Shown: positions 22,421 to 34,692 of the stretch, one piece after another | Layout of the letters: every line of letters begins with the position of its first letter | How positions within the stretch are numbered: the first letter of the stretch is position 1 | NCBI GenBank assembly: GCA_018398585.1 | Contig: JAGTTD010000001.1 | Coordinates: forward strand, 36,285,938-36,349,937 | Reading direction: 5' to 3' | DNA: 64,000 nt | From: Simmondsia chinensis | Lineage: Eukaryota; Streptophyta; Magnoliopsida; Caryophyllales; Simmondsiaceae | Translations under genes and position numbers: made by a program | The notes under the pieces: model-generated | Seen by the model: only the letters and a program-made list of their open reading frames with translations | Databases searched by the model: none | Told to the model about the DNA's origin: nothing

Positions 22421-23226
22421 AAACCACCAAGTGGACAAAGCATAAAGCTTATCCCAAATATACCAAAACCCATCTTTAACGTCAGCCAATTGATAGCAAA
22501 AAAGGAGCAGCAAATAACCATAGTGAATAAATACAAATAATCAAATAAGGCTTAGCATTAGAAATATAAAATATATACATGAAGTCCTCAACTTTGAGAT
22601 ATATTACATGAGTTCAAAAAATCATATTTCCACGTATTGAAGGGGGTGAAAAGGTCATCATAACCACCACTTTTCAAATGATAACGATGACAAAGATGCC
22701 TAAAATAGAGCAAAGTAGGAGACGAACTTTTTAGATTCCCTAGAAAAGTGTATGAAAGACTCTTCTAAAAGAATTGCACCACCATATCCACAAGTCGCTA
22801 TCAGGGATTACGAAAGTTTTAGAAAAAAAATCACACATAAATCATAGTTTAAAGACACAAACTAAATATTCTTTATTCGCACTTGAAGTGCCCACATCCC
22901 CATTCCTTTACTTCTTGGCTACCGTACCTCCATCCTTTTCCTCCAAGTAACAATGTTTCATGAATTCAGAGCAAAAGGTCAAAGAATTGAAGTTGGCGTC
23001 CTCCACCTCATCCAGACAAGGTTCCATGTTGTTAATAGAATTCATAGAAGCAATTAAATCAATCAGAGGAGATATTGGCTCTTACTCAAAAGAAGGAAGA
23101 AGACCAACTGGAAGAACGGAATCACCATCATACCAATCAATAGTCAAATCAGGATTCTTTAGTCGAAATCAACGACGGATCTATGTTGAGCCCACCCTGA
23201 AATTTTATATAATTATAAATATCGAT
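22421..23226. other. No gene supported
   Basis: Open frames here are short and have no recognisable motif. The stretch may still belong to the LINE 5' part or to flanking DNA. Confidence 0.5.
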
Positions 23227-23290
23227 GCACCTTTGGCCTAGTGGTCAGCATGCCTTCATTTCATACATTTGATCGCGGGTTCGACCCTTA
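23227..23290 (+). mobile_element. tRNA-derived SINE head (A and B boxes)
   Basis: TGGCCTAGTGG at 23234-23244 fits the RNA polymerase III A box and GGTTCGACCC at 23278-23287 fits the B box. Their start-to-start spacing of 44 bases is that of a tRNA gene. The flanks do not form an acceptor stem, so this is a SINE head or tRNA relic rather than a working tRNA gene. The SINE body downstream and its tail are not clear. Confidence 0.55.
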
Positions 23291-23563
23291 AGCTTGAGGC
23301 CACAATTATTAATTTTTTGGACAAATTATTTTATTATGGCAGATTTTTTCTTATACAATTAATTATACTTTTTAATGGTTCTAGAGCTCGTTTTGTGCAT
23401 TCATATTAAATATTGTATATTTTAAGGGAAAAATAAAAATAAATAATTTTGTTATACGTCAATGGTCTCGCTAGTTTTTATTTAAATATATACAAATTAC
23501 TAATATGTAATCCAAAATTTTTTTTTAGTTTGTATGCAAATGACTTCAAATGTTTTTTCTAAT
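23291..23563. other. AT-rich spacer, possibly SINE body
   Basis: No coding sequence. It directly follows the B box and may include a decayed SINE body, but I could not define its end. Confidence 0.4.
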
Positions 23564-23568
23564 CTTTT

Positions 23569-23753
23569 TGAAAGAATGAGAAGCACACCAAGAGCAATAG
23601 CCCTCTCATATATTTATAAGGAATACACAAGATTACAATTTATGGAAACATATCCCAGATATTCTAACCATAATACAATATATTTTAACAATATATTCCA
23701 ACCATATTTACCATATATAATATACTGTAACCATAATATAATATATTCTAACA
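23569..23753 (-). repeat. 3' LTR of Ale-like copia
   Basis: On the minus strand it starts TGTTAGAATATATT after the polypurine tract TTGAGGGGGGA and ends CATTCTTTCA. It carries nested direct repeats of the type TATTCTAACCATAATACAA. TATA-like sequence occurs in the stretch ATATATTTATAAGG. Confidence 0.95.
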
Positions 23754-26700
23754 TCCCCCCTCAACCGAAGCAGGAGGTAACCGAATGCTAAGGTTGGACT
23801 TGAAAAGTAGAAAAAGTTGTCGTGGAAGACTCTTTGTGAAGATATCTGCAACTTGTTGAGACGAATGCACATGCAGAATGCGAACATGACCCATTTGAAC
23901 ACATTCTCGTACGAAATGGATGTCAATTTCGATATGTTTCGTGTGAAAATGCTGGGTTGGATTCGTAGACAAGTACATGGTAGAGACATTGTCACAATAT
24001 ACCAAGGTAGCTCGAGGAAGAAGAAGGACGAGCTCACTAAGGAGAGAGCTGAGCCAACAACATTCAGAGATGGCATTGGGAACGGCATGATATTCAGCCT
24101 CTGCACTGGAATGGGAGACTGTGGGATGTCGTTTGGAGGACCAGGAGATAATATTACCTTCGAGAAAAACACAAAACCTAGATGTAAAGCAGCGAGTGTC
24201 GGGACATCCAGCTCAGTCAGCATCAGAGTATGCCACAAGTTGGTCCAGAAGAGTGGGAGAGATAGTCAAATCATGATCAATGGTTCCCTTGATATATCGA
24301 AGAATGCGTTTAACAACCATCCAATGAGATGAGTGCGGAGTGTGCATAAATAGACACACCTGTTGCATTGCATAAGAAATGTCAGGACGAGTAAAAGTGA
24401 GATATTGAAGGGCACCAATAATGGACCTATACAAGGTGGGATCGGACATGGGCTCTCCATCCTTCATGGAAAGTTTGGACTTGGAATCTGTGGTGTGGCA
24501 ATGGGCTTGCAAGAGAGCATATTGGTCCTATCTAGCAGGTTGTGAGCATACTTGGATTGGGATAGAAAAAGACCTGTAGATAAGTGGGATACTGAAATGT
24601 TGAGAAAATAGTTAAGGCATCCCAAATCTGCCATGTCAAACTCAGATTGAAGAGAACGAAGCAAATCCTGAAGTACCGCGTTAGATGAAGCCATAAGAAC
24701 TATATCATCAACGTAAACCAGCAATATAGCCATGTTATGTCCTCGACATAAGACAAATAATGAGAAATTGGACTTACAACTACGGAAACCCAAATGATGC
24801 AGAAAGGTATCAAATCGGGTGTACCAAGCACGAGGAGCCTGCTTGAGACCATAAAGGGACTTGTTAAGCTTGCACACATGATTAGGATATTCAGAGCTGA
24901 TGAAACTCGGTGGTTGCTTCATATATACCTCCTCATTAAGGGTGCCATGAAGAAATGCATTTTTGACATCAAGCTGATAAATGGGCCAGTGCCGAGAAAT
25001 GGCAATAGACAAGACAGTATGAATTGTAGCAGGTTTAATGACAGGACTAAAAGTTTCGCCATAGTCGATGCCATACCACTGTGTGAATCCCTGAGCAACT
25101 AACATAGCTTTATATCATTCAATTTAACTAGTGGAAGTCTGTTTTATGCGATAAACCGACTTAGAACCAACAATGTTACCATGAGAAGGCACAAGAACGA
25201 GATCCCATGTTTTATTATGTTGAAGAGCATTAAGTTCATCGAGCATTACATGCTTCCAATTTTTATCATTAAGAGCCTGCTTATAGGAAAAGGAACCTCG
25301 GGCAATAAATTATAAGCAAGCATAGAAGGTTTCAGAAGAGGTTTCACAATACCAGCTCGGGCTCGAGTGACCATGGCATGGCATGAACCGGACAGAGGGG
25401 ATGCTGGTGGGGTATGTTCGGCCAGAGGAGCAGCGGATGTTGTGGTAGTGGGGGTTGCTGGTGGGGGAGGTGCGGCGTTAATAGTTGGCAGCGACGCTGC
25501 AGGGGTGGCGGTAGGAACGTTGGCCGGCGGGTGTGGCTGGGGAAAGCCGACAAATGGAGATGATGCAAGTGGCGAGGAGAACACTTGGTGGAGATGGTCC
25601 GTTGTGGCTTGAGAGAAGGTACCCAAAAGTGCAAAGGGAAAGTCTGCCTCATCAAAAATAACATGCCTCGAGATAATGACTTTGTTAGTAGAAAATATCC
25701 AAACATTTATAACCTTTATGAATTGGTGGATATCCTCAGAAAACACACAAGGTAGAGAGCGTGCAAGTTTATGAGGAGTGGTTGCACTTAAATTTGGATA
25801 GCAGGCACTGTCGAAAACCTGAAGGTGATCATAATTAACCTTCGTTTTATACAGGCATTCGAAAGGTAACTTTTTCTTAATGAAAGTGGATGGTAGTAAG
25901 TTGATAATATGAGCAACAACAGAAACTGCTTCAACCCAATATTCTAAAGGCATGCAGGCCTGAAAAAGGAGTGAACACATCACGTTACCAATGGTTCGAT
26001 GCATGCATTCAGCTTTCCCATTTTGTTGGGAGGTATGATACTGAGAATGCCCCGTTGCAGAAAAAGTCCATTAAAGTCACGATTGATGTACTTAGTACCA
26101 TTATCACACTGAAAATGTTTGATTTCCCCACCAAATTGATTTAACACAAGATTACGAAATTGAACAAATAAGTCGAAAACCTCAAATTTGGCACGCATAG
26201 GGTAAATCCACACAAAATGAGAGTAATCATCCAATCATAAAAAATTAATACTTAGAACCACTGAAACTAATAACAGGCGATGTCCATACATCAGAATGAA
26301 CAATATCAAAAGGACGTGTAGTATTGGTAACAGACTTTTGGAAAGGTAAACGACTATGCTTACCTAGTAGGCAAGCGTGACACAAACTGGACTCTGAAGA
26401 ACTAGAACATGAAAATGAACTTTTGCTTAACTAAAGTAGATAAAACTAGTTTTCCTGGATGACCCAAGCGATGGTGCCAGAGAGAGGAGGAGACTCGAGA
26501 TGCAACAAACAATGTATGGATGGAGGAGGATCCTGGTATTATAAAGAGAGGCCCCGAACTGACACAGCGGAAACCAAAATAGTCAAATTCAAGAAGACAA
26601 TTATTATCGGAACAAGACTGATGGACAGAAAGTAAATTTTGGATAGACCAGGGATGAATAGTACTTTGTTTAAAATAAAACTACCTGCAGGAGTAGAGAG

Positions 26701-28037
26701 AAAACATGACCCAATACTTGCAATAGAGAGGGATGCACCATTACCCACTAAAATTTTGTCAGTACCAGTATATGGAGACAAGGATGCTAGGATACCTGGG
26801 TTATTTGTCATGTGAGAGGAAGCCCCGCTATCCATGACCCAGGAGGGGTCAAGAATAGGGGAAGAATAAGACTGTGGAGGGAACTGACTCGCATCGAAAC
26901 CTGGGTAAAAACCATAGCTAGTGGTATAAGCATTATTTGCAGGATAAAACTGTGGATAAGAAGGTATGTTACCACCTGAGGAGTAGAGCCAAAGTGAGGT
27001 GGGCAAAACGACATGTAAAAAGGACCATGGGCCACAGCATCCCCCTATAATTCAAACCCCACATGTTTTGCATCTATGAATTTCCATAACCACATCCATT
27101 ATGGCCACGGCCATTACCTCGGCCCCTACGACCACGGCCATTACCTCGACCATTACTAGACTGAATTCCATAACCAGGCATATGTGAAATAAGATGAGCC
27201 GGAAGTGCAACGGGCTGCTCCGAGGCAGCTACTTGCAGCTACTGCTGCTGCTGTGTCATGGCGGCCACCGGTAGTGGTGGCTGGGCCACTTTGGTGGTCT
27301 CAGTGGCAAGAAGAAGAGTAGGGGCACCTGTGTTAGCATTCTTAAGATGAGATTCTTCGTTCATTAATGTTGACTTGGCCTCAATAAATGATGGAAAAGG
27401 GGCTCTAGACATAATAGAGGTACAAACAACATGAAAATCTTTATCATCAGAGAGATCATCCACAACAGCTAAAACCATATCCACGTCAGAAACACAGGCA
27501 TGTACAGATCTGAGATTATCAGCCAGGGACTTAATTTTTGTGAGATATGCTAACTTGGAAAGATTTTCCTTCTAAATATTGGTCAATTCTTGCTTATATT
27601 GCAATTGGGATGGTTGAGCAAAATCAGTAAAAAGTTTAGAGATAGAACTCCAAAGAGAGGCAGGAATTGAATCATCATCATCACTACACACAGCACTAGC
27701 AAGGTCAGAGGAAATAGTACCAAGTATCCAAGAGATAAGGAGATTGTCAACTTGTCTCCAGTAGCAGTAGGTAAGATCTGAAACGATGGGTAGAAGGGAG
27801 GAGCCATCAAGATGTTCATCAATAGCATAACCTCGACAGGCTGAGAGAAAAGAGCGACACCATACCAAGTAGGTTGATGGATCATTTAAATCAAGGGGAG
27901 ATGATATATGTTGGCAGACATTAGAGACGCTGAATGGTGTGGGAAGCGAGAGAGTTCCACCACTTGCGGGTGTGGCGGCGAGCGGCATTGTGGGAAGACC
28001 GATACTTGGAGAGACGGACAAAAAGGTTGCATCGGCC

Positions 28038-28039
<2 letters not shown>
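23754..28039 (-). pseudogene. Ale-like copia gag-pol, degenerate
   Basis: The minus-strand ATG at 28039 gives MADATFLSVSPSIGLP. Gag runs to a Gly/Arg-rich segment near 27050-27180. Protease has WVMDSGASSHMT near 26820. Integrase core residues appear near 26100-26230 (MDDYSHFVWI, CDNGTKYIN). TRARAGIVKP lies near 25330. Reverse transcriptase (25105-24464) has LDVKNAFLHG and the active site YVDD near 24705. RNase H follows with PDISYAMQQV, YSDAD and CDNVSTMYL, and the end reads VADIFTKSL near 23830. The frame shifts several times and stops occur, for example between 27572 and 27484 and around 26234. Confidence 0.93.

Positions 28040-28041
<2 letters not shown>

Positions 28042-28069
<28 letters not shown>
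28042..28069. repeat. (GA)n microsatellite in copia leader
   Basis: About 14 GA units lie just upstream of the gag ATG of the Ale-like copia. On the minus strand an in-frame read gives alternating Leu-Ser, which only extends the frame artificially. Confidence 0.9.
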
Positions 28070-28074
<5 letters not shown>

Positions 28075-28243
28075 GCATAGCACGGCAAGGTTAGGATTAG
28101 GGTTAAGGCTGAGGCGGCACTGGGTTGGTGCGTCTAGGGTTACGGTTGTGGTTGGGGTTAGCCTGTTCTCTTTTTTTTTTTTTTTTGGTAGAAAGGAAAA
28201 GAAAAGGAGGCTAGGTTTTTCCTTTACGAGAGGGCTCGGGAGA

Positions 28244-28255
28244 GCTCTGATACCA
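28244..28255 (-). other. Primer-binding site of Ale-like copia
   Basis: The plus strand reads GCTCTGATACCA, the exact complement of TGGTATCAGAGC, directly next to the 5' LTR. It pairs with initiator tRNA-Met. Confidence 0.95.
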
Positions 28256-28440
28256 TGAAAGAATGAGAAGCATACCTAGAGCAGTGGCCCTCTCGTATAT
28301 TTATAAGGAATACATAGGATTACAATTTATGGAAACATATCCTAAATATTCTAACCATAATACAATATATTCTAGCAATATATTCTAACCATATTTACCA
28401 TATTCAATATACTCTAACCATAATACAATATATTCTAACA
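28256..28440 (-). repeat. 5' LTR of Ale-like copia
   Basis: It aligns over all 185 bases with 23569-23753. On the minus strand it starts TGTTAGAATATATTG and ends TTCTTTCA next to the primer-binding site. Confidence 0.95.
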
Positions 28441-28445
28441 CTTTT

Positions 28446-29633
28446 CAACTCTATAACTTAGATCATATAAGTACTATGTTTGTACTTTTATACTTATACA
28501 TCGATCTTGTTTAAGTTTATTTATAATATCTTACTTGTATAAAAAATGTGTAATATCTTACATGTAATGGTTAAAAACTAAATATAGAATTTTAAAACAA
28601 TTTATTAAACTCTCATGAGTCACAAATTTGGATTTACCCTTTAAAATTATCTTCCTTTCATTACATGTATGAACAAAAGTATAATATCTGTGGGAATCTT
28701 TATACAAATATTATAAATGATAGTAAGACCCCAACTTAAGTGTGAATTAAATTTAAAATATTATTACTTTTTAATAAGTATGTGTGTGTGTGTATATATA
28801 TATATGCCTTAAATAAAATTGTCTCAAAAATTTCTTATATTTAGGAGCGATTAATTTAAGAGCCACGTTTTGACTTTGAATAAAAATGTAGAAGAAATGT
28901 ATGACTAACATATTCAATATAGTAGAAAGTGAAAGTAATTTGTAATTCAAGCCCATTTTCAGTCAAAATTCTAGATCCACCACTGGTCGAAATGTCTCTA
29001 GTCTCGTCAAGAGGTAGGATTGTTGCAAGCAAGATGGGTTCCTCGAAAGGAATGAAAGCTCCTAACTTAGTGAGGGAAGCTTCTTCCAGAGCTCCTTCAA
29101 CCAGAATGGTTGGAGGGAGATAAGTAGGCGGGGAGCTCCTTTTTTTGGAAATTGACTCATTCAACTGGAAAATTACATCCAAGATATTTATATGACTAGA
29201 ACTAGACCGTTTATCGTCTTTTGACTTAGTCTAGGGACTGACACCAGAGCACTTTTTAGGCTTAGTATGTATCCATTGTTCATATGTATAAGTTTGATAT
29301 TTAGAAATTTATATCATCTAGATACTTTAACCAAAAACAAGGTAATTTTTTATTGAACTCTAATAAATTTTTAATGAAAAATCACCACGACATATAATGA
29401 AAACAATATTTACACATTATTTTAGCATTTTTGACAAAATTTCCAAAATTTGACAAAAATTTAACAAGTTCCGCTTAGGGTGCCTATGTATTTTCATAAT
29501 CATTTGTCATTAGGAAGCTTTTGAAAAACAAGTTGGCAAATTCTGACAAAAATTTATCAAATCTCAACATAGGCTATCAATTTATTGCCGAATTTATGTT
29601 CCATGTCATCATTTTGCGACAAAAATCCATGAG
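28446..29633. other. AT-rich stretch without a supported gene
   Basis: It contains a (TG)n(TA)n microsatellite at about 28781-28806. A 108-codon minus-strand frame (28856-29182) has no motif I recognise and no neighbouring support. No repeat boundary was found. Confidence 0.5.
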
Positions 29634-30687
29634 ACTGTTGGTATTGTGAGGTAGTGTGCTTTAATTTTGGAATCTTGAGTTTTTTCATCTCACATAGGAA
29701 GAGTAGTGAAGGAAAGACTAGTTTATATATCCCCTTCTCCTTATACATGGTAAAATCTTAAGGGGACTCGAGTAGGTTTTGTGAACCACAAGCACGCACG
29801 CGTGCACCCACCCCACCTCATCGAGTCGTACCATCACGGCATAGTGTGGTGTACACTTTTTCTAACCCGGACCTTTATTTTTACGTACACTATATTTAAA
29901 TTTATCATTAACGAACTCCATGGGAGTTCTTGGATTGTGCTTAAGGCTGTTATGCTCAAGCTTAAGGTGTCCCTCTGTGTCCAACCTTGAGGCTATTATA
30001 CTCGAGAGTATAGCCACTAGTCTAGGTTTGAGCTCAAGGCTTCTAGCTTGAGCTCGAGGTATACATTTTGACTGTTTAATTGCCCATGTTTTTCCATAAT
30101 GGTTTTGCCTTGTTTGTGCCCAGATTTTGCGCTCTTCCCTATCCTCCACTTTCTTGATTATGGACAGATTTCTTGCTCACAATCCTTAACTAATTCTAAC
30201 TTGCACCTTAAGTATTTTTACCTATAAATACCGTGCTTCGGGGTGTTGTTCAATACTCAAAAAAAATACAGAATTCATTCTCTCCCTCTTCCATCCGAAA
30301 GTCTTTCTGTTCTTACTCTAGTTACTGAGCACGTTGGGGCGTCCTCCAACCCATCACCCAAGAGTACATTCCTGTGTTGGGCGCCTTGTTAACCCTAGAA
30401 GTCGGAGTGCCTGACCATCCCGCTTGTACCATAGCAAGGGCATAAACGACTTAGGGCAGTGGCGCGGCATCTTCCTTCGATTCATTCTTCTTCTTTGAAT
30501 CTTTTAATTTCAGTTGTTTAATTATCTCTTCTCAAGTCAAGTTGGTGTAATAAGAGGTTCATTAAGTTCATCTTTGTCATTATGTTGTTTAACTTTTATT
30601 TGCCCCCCATCTCGAGTTAGTCTTGGGTCTCGAATTTTTGAAATTTTGGTTGCTCATTTGCCCATATATTTTCCCAACAATCTAAGT
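29634..30687 (+). repeat. Putative 5' LTR of the third copia
   Basis: TGTTGGTATTGTGAGG at 29634 and TTTTCCCAACA at 30687 form matching inverted ends. A TATA box (CCTATAAATACC) at about 30221 lies in a promoter-like position. The gag ATG follows only 11 bases after the proposed end, and I see no standard primer-binding site. No 3' partner is visible for comparison. The boundaries are therefore tentative. Confidence 0.4.
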
Positions 30688-30698
30688 ATTTTATTCAA

Positions 30699-33600
30699 AT
30701 GAGTAATCAAAACATGGCTAACGTAGGTTTTATCATTCCCGACATGTCAAAGACTGAACCTTCAGATGGGAAAAGCTATAAAATTTGGTCTGATAAGAAG
30801 GAGTTTTTCCTTGGACAAGTTGATGTCCATTACACCCTCTCGAGTGACAGGGCTCCTCCTAGGTCGAGCTGCGATTTTCAGAAAGATAATCGAACTCATA
30901 GGGGAATGTTACTGCATTACATGATAGCCCCTCCGTACCAGATTTATAGTAAGATGAAAAAAACTAAGGAAATCTGGGAGGCCATATGTATTTAATATGG
31001 AATGGATGATAGAGCTGCTAAGAAGTATATATGTGCTAAGTGGTTGTCTTTCACTATGATCGATAATAAACCTATTTTAGATCAAATCCACGAGTATGAG
31101 AATTTTGGTGCTGACATACTTAATGAAGGAATGATATTGTGAGAGACGTTTTAGGCGAATTGTCTCATTGAGAAATTGCCTTCTTCATGGGAAAACTATA
31201 AAGCTCAACTAAAACATAAAAAGGACATGACCTTGCAAGAGCTAGTTTTCCACATTAATCTCGAGGACCAGAACCAAAAACAACCAAAAGAAAGGTCATC
31301 TGAGCACTCATCTATGTCTTCTAACTTGGCTGAGTCTAAGAGTACATGAAAGAATGATAGGTTTAAGAAGCCATGGTACAGGAGGTGTTCCAACCAAGGC
31401 TCAAGCTCGAACTCGAAGCAGAAGTAGACTCGTGGCAAGAGACCTCAGAACAATCACAAAGGTGGACATAAACGAGTCAATAGAACATGCTAGACCTGTG
31501 GCAAGATCGGCCTTACCTCGAGAGACTGCAAAAAGGGATTTGGACTAGGAAAGCCTAAAGAACACAAACCCCAGGCCACCCTCACCGAGAGTGGAGACGT
31601 CTTTGTGGCCATGATCTCCAAGGTGAATATGGTTGGGAACATGGTCGAGTGGGTTGTAGATATTGGTGCCGCGAGGCACATCTGTACCAATAAGGACCTG
31701 TTCTATGAGTATGAAAAAGCTGATGTTGGAGAGTGTGTGTTCGTGGACAATTCTAGTTTAGTCCTTGTTCTTGGCAAGAGAAAGGAACTTCTAAAACTTA
31801 ACTCTGGAAAGTTTTTATCTTTGCAAAATGTGTTGCATGTCCCTGATTTGCGTAGAAATCATGTTTCTAGTGCATTGCTTAACAAAGCTAGTTTTAAACT
31901 AACCTTCGAATCTGATAAGCTTGTTATCACCAAAAATACCAACTTTGTGGGAAAGGGTTTTTGTAATGGGGATCCCTTTGTACTTGATGTTGAAATGAAT
32001 TAGAATGCATGTACTTTTGCTCATATTTTTTAGTCCTTGGATTTGTGGCATGCTCAGCTTGGATATGTGAATTGTAATTCGATTAAGAAGCTAAACAAAT
32101 GAGTTTAATTCCCAAATGTAGTCTAACTTAACATGACAAATGTGGTATATGTGTCGAGGCCAAGCACTCTAAAAAGCCTTTTAGCAAATCATTTAAACTA
32201 ACATCTAGCCTACTTGAAATCGTGCATAGTGACTCAGGTGACTTTAAGAATACCCTGAGCAGAGGTGGTAAGAGGTACTACATTACTTTCGTTAATGACC
32301 ACTCGAGATTCACCAAGGTGTATCTCTTGAGTTCTAAGGATAAGGCTACGGAGATGTTCCTCAAGTATGAGGCGGAAGTTGAGAACCAATTAGACTGTAG
32401 AATCAAGAGGATTAGGTCTGATAGAAGAGATGAGTATGACACTACCTTCCTTAAGAAGCATTGTGATAAATGTGGCATTATTCCCGAAGTTTCAGCCTCA
32501 TATACACCCCAACAGAATGGTATAGCTAAAAGGAAGAATACAACCCTTAAAGAGATGATAAACTCTATGTTAATTAGCTCAGGCCTACCCTCAAGCTTAT
32601 AGGGGAAAGTCATGCTGTCTGCATGCCATGTGCTTAATAGAGTTCCACATAAAAGGCTAGATAGAACAGCTTATGAATTATGGATGGGTTGTACGCCTAA
32701 CCTTCAATACCTCAAAGTGTGGGAGTGTCTAGCTAAAGTTGGGGTACCAGAATTTAAAAGAAGTAAAATAGGTCTCAAAATTGTAGATGTTATCTTCATT
32801 GGTCATGCTATGAACAATGCTGTATATAGATTCATGTTATTAATAGCTCAAGTCCTGGGCTCAGTAAGATCATGGAGTCTTGAGATGTTGAGTTCTTCGA
32901 GCATGTGTTTCCCATGAAAGAATCTATGCATATGTCATTACCTATTTCTTGACCTGATGTATCTACTCCTTCATTTAGTCATTCACCTCCTAGAACTTAG
33001 AAGAAGTAAGAGGGCTCGAACTGAGACTAGTTTTGGACCTTACTTCAGTACTACATTTATGTTTGGACACCCTGATTTTGATGAGCATGTTGTAAATGCA
33101 TTCATGTTACAGGAAGATCCTAAGACCAATCATGAGTAATAACACTTAGTGTTAGTGGACCTTCTTAGGGGATGTAAACTCATAGGGTGTAAATAGGTGT
33201 TTAAAGTAAACTGAGGTCTAATGGCTTAATTGACAAATTTAAGGCCAAATTAGTGGCTAAGGAGTACACTCAAAAACAAGGTATAGAATTCTTTGATACC
33301 TATTCACCCGTAACTAAGAGAGCCACTATGAGAGCTTTGATTGCTCTAGTGTTCGCACATAACCTTGTAGTACATCAGATGGACGTTAAAACCGCTTGCT
33401 TGAATGATGATCTTAAAGAGGAAATTTACATGGAACAACCCGAGGGCTTTGAGGTTCTAGGTATGGAGCATAAAGTTCGTAAACTTTTAAGGTCCTTGTA
33501 TGGTCCTAATCAAGCTTCTTAACAATGGCATCAAAAGTTTGATTGCACTTTGGTCACGCATGGTTTTGTTGTGAATAGTGGTAATGCATGTGTGTACTCT

Positions 33601-34575
33601 AAGCATGTTGATAATGATTGTGTAATTATCTGCTTATATGTCGATGACATGCTTATTTTTGGTACAAGCGTGAATATTGTGAATGATACTAAGTTTTTCT
33701 TGAGTTCATGCTTTGATATGAAAGACCTACGCGAGGCTAATATGATACTTGGAAATTAAATTATTAGATCACCTGAGGGTTTGATATTGAGTCAATCCCA
33801 TTATGTGGAATTGATGAAGTTTGGTGACTTTGATGACACTCCTGCTAAAACTCCCTATGACCTAAATGTTCGCTTCAAAAGAAAACTAAGTGATAGTCTA
33901 TCACAGCCGAAAATGCTAAAATCATTGGTAGTGTGATGTTTTTGATGAATTGCACTTGTCCTAATATTGCCTATGACATTAGTAGATTGAATCGTTATAC
34001 CCATAGTCCAAATGATGAGCATTAAGTAGCTTTAGTCAGGCTTTTGAGATACCTTCGAGGTACCATGGACTAGGGTCTTTGCTATAAATGACTCCCTACT
34101 ATTTTGGAGGGACACTGTGATGCCAATGGGTATCTGATAGTGATAAGATTAACTCTACCAGTGGCTATGTTTTTATGCTTGCTAGTGGTGTTTTGTCTTG
34201 AAAATCTTGTAAGCAGACCTGCATTGCTGAATCGACTATGGAGTCGGAATTTATTGCTCTTCAAATTGCAGGTCTGGAAGCTGAATAGCTGAGGAATGTG
34301 CTGGGAGACATTCTATTATGGGGGAAGGCCAAGCCGTCAGTTTCGATGCACTATGACTCATGAGTAGCCATTATAGTTGCTCAAAGTAAGGTGTATAATG
34401 GCAAGTGCATGCATATTCGCCTGAGGCATGGTGTAGTAAGGTACCTTAATGACAATAATGTCATCTTGCTCGAGTTTGTAAGGAATGAGAAGAATTTGGC
34501 AGATCCCCTTACTAAAGGCCCTTCTAAGAAGGCAATACGTGATACAACAGAGGGAATGGAGCTTAAGCCCAATTG
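30699..34575 (+). pseudogene. Ty1/copia gag-pol remnant (third copia)
   Basis: ATG at 30699 begins MSNQNMANVGFIIPDMSK. Gag continues past several stops to a zinc knuckle near 31492-31534 that has lost its His (GLTSRDC). The protease active site reads DIG instead of DTG or DSG near 31660. Integrase has D in HSDSGDF and D in RSDRRDEY, but the third catalytic Glu is Lys (GIAKRKN, near 32527). Reverse transcriptase spans about 33200-33760 with an intact LYVDDMLIFG near 33630. RNase H is strongly decayed. The frame moves at least three times. The end reads NLADPLTKGPSKKAIRD and MELKPN near 34570. Confidence 0.92.
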
Positions 34576-34692
34576 AGTGTCTTGATCACCCGTCTCGTGA
34601 GCATTCTCGATGTTCAATGGGTCAAAAAAAGCCAAGATTGAGCTATTTGTGATTAAGCCACCCTAGCCCCTTCTGAGTTAGTGCTGCTGGTG

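Larger units (their letters stand above)
23569..28440 (-). mobile_element. Complete Ty1/copia retrotransposon (Ale/Retrofit-like), 4872 bp
   Basis: Two 185-base LTRs flank a gag-pol region read on the minus strand. CTTTT at 23564-23568 is repeated at 28441-28445. A perfect 12-base primer-binding site and a G-rich polypurine tract sit in the expected places. The LTRs differ at 16 of 185 positions (by-eye count). Small LTRs, total size and the TRARAGI-KP motif in pol point to the Ale/Retrofit lineage. Confidence 0.96.

Noticed and set aside
22960..23241. 93-codon open frame on the plus strand
   Set aside because: No recognisable motif, no close neighbours of the same strand and it runs into the SINE head; chance frame.
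23227..23300. Functional tRNA gene
   Set aside because: A and B boxes are present but the acceptor stem does not pair, so only a SINE or tRNA relic is supported.
25367..25612. Gly/Ala/Val-rich plus-strand open frame
   Set aside because: It is the antisense of the Pro/Ala-rich linker between integrase and reverse transcriptase of the Ale-like copia.
28040..28078. Leu-Ser repeat looking like a signal peptide in front of gag
   Set aside because: It is the translation of a GA microsatellite upstream of the true ATG at 28039.
28856..29182. 108-codon open frame on the minus strand
   Set aside because: No domain or motif recognised and no splice or promoter support; not reported as a gene.
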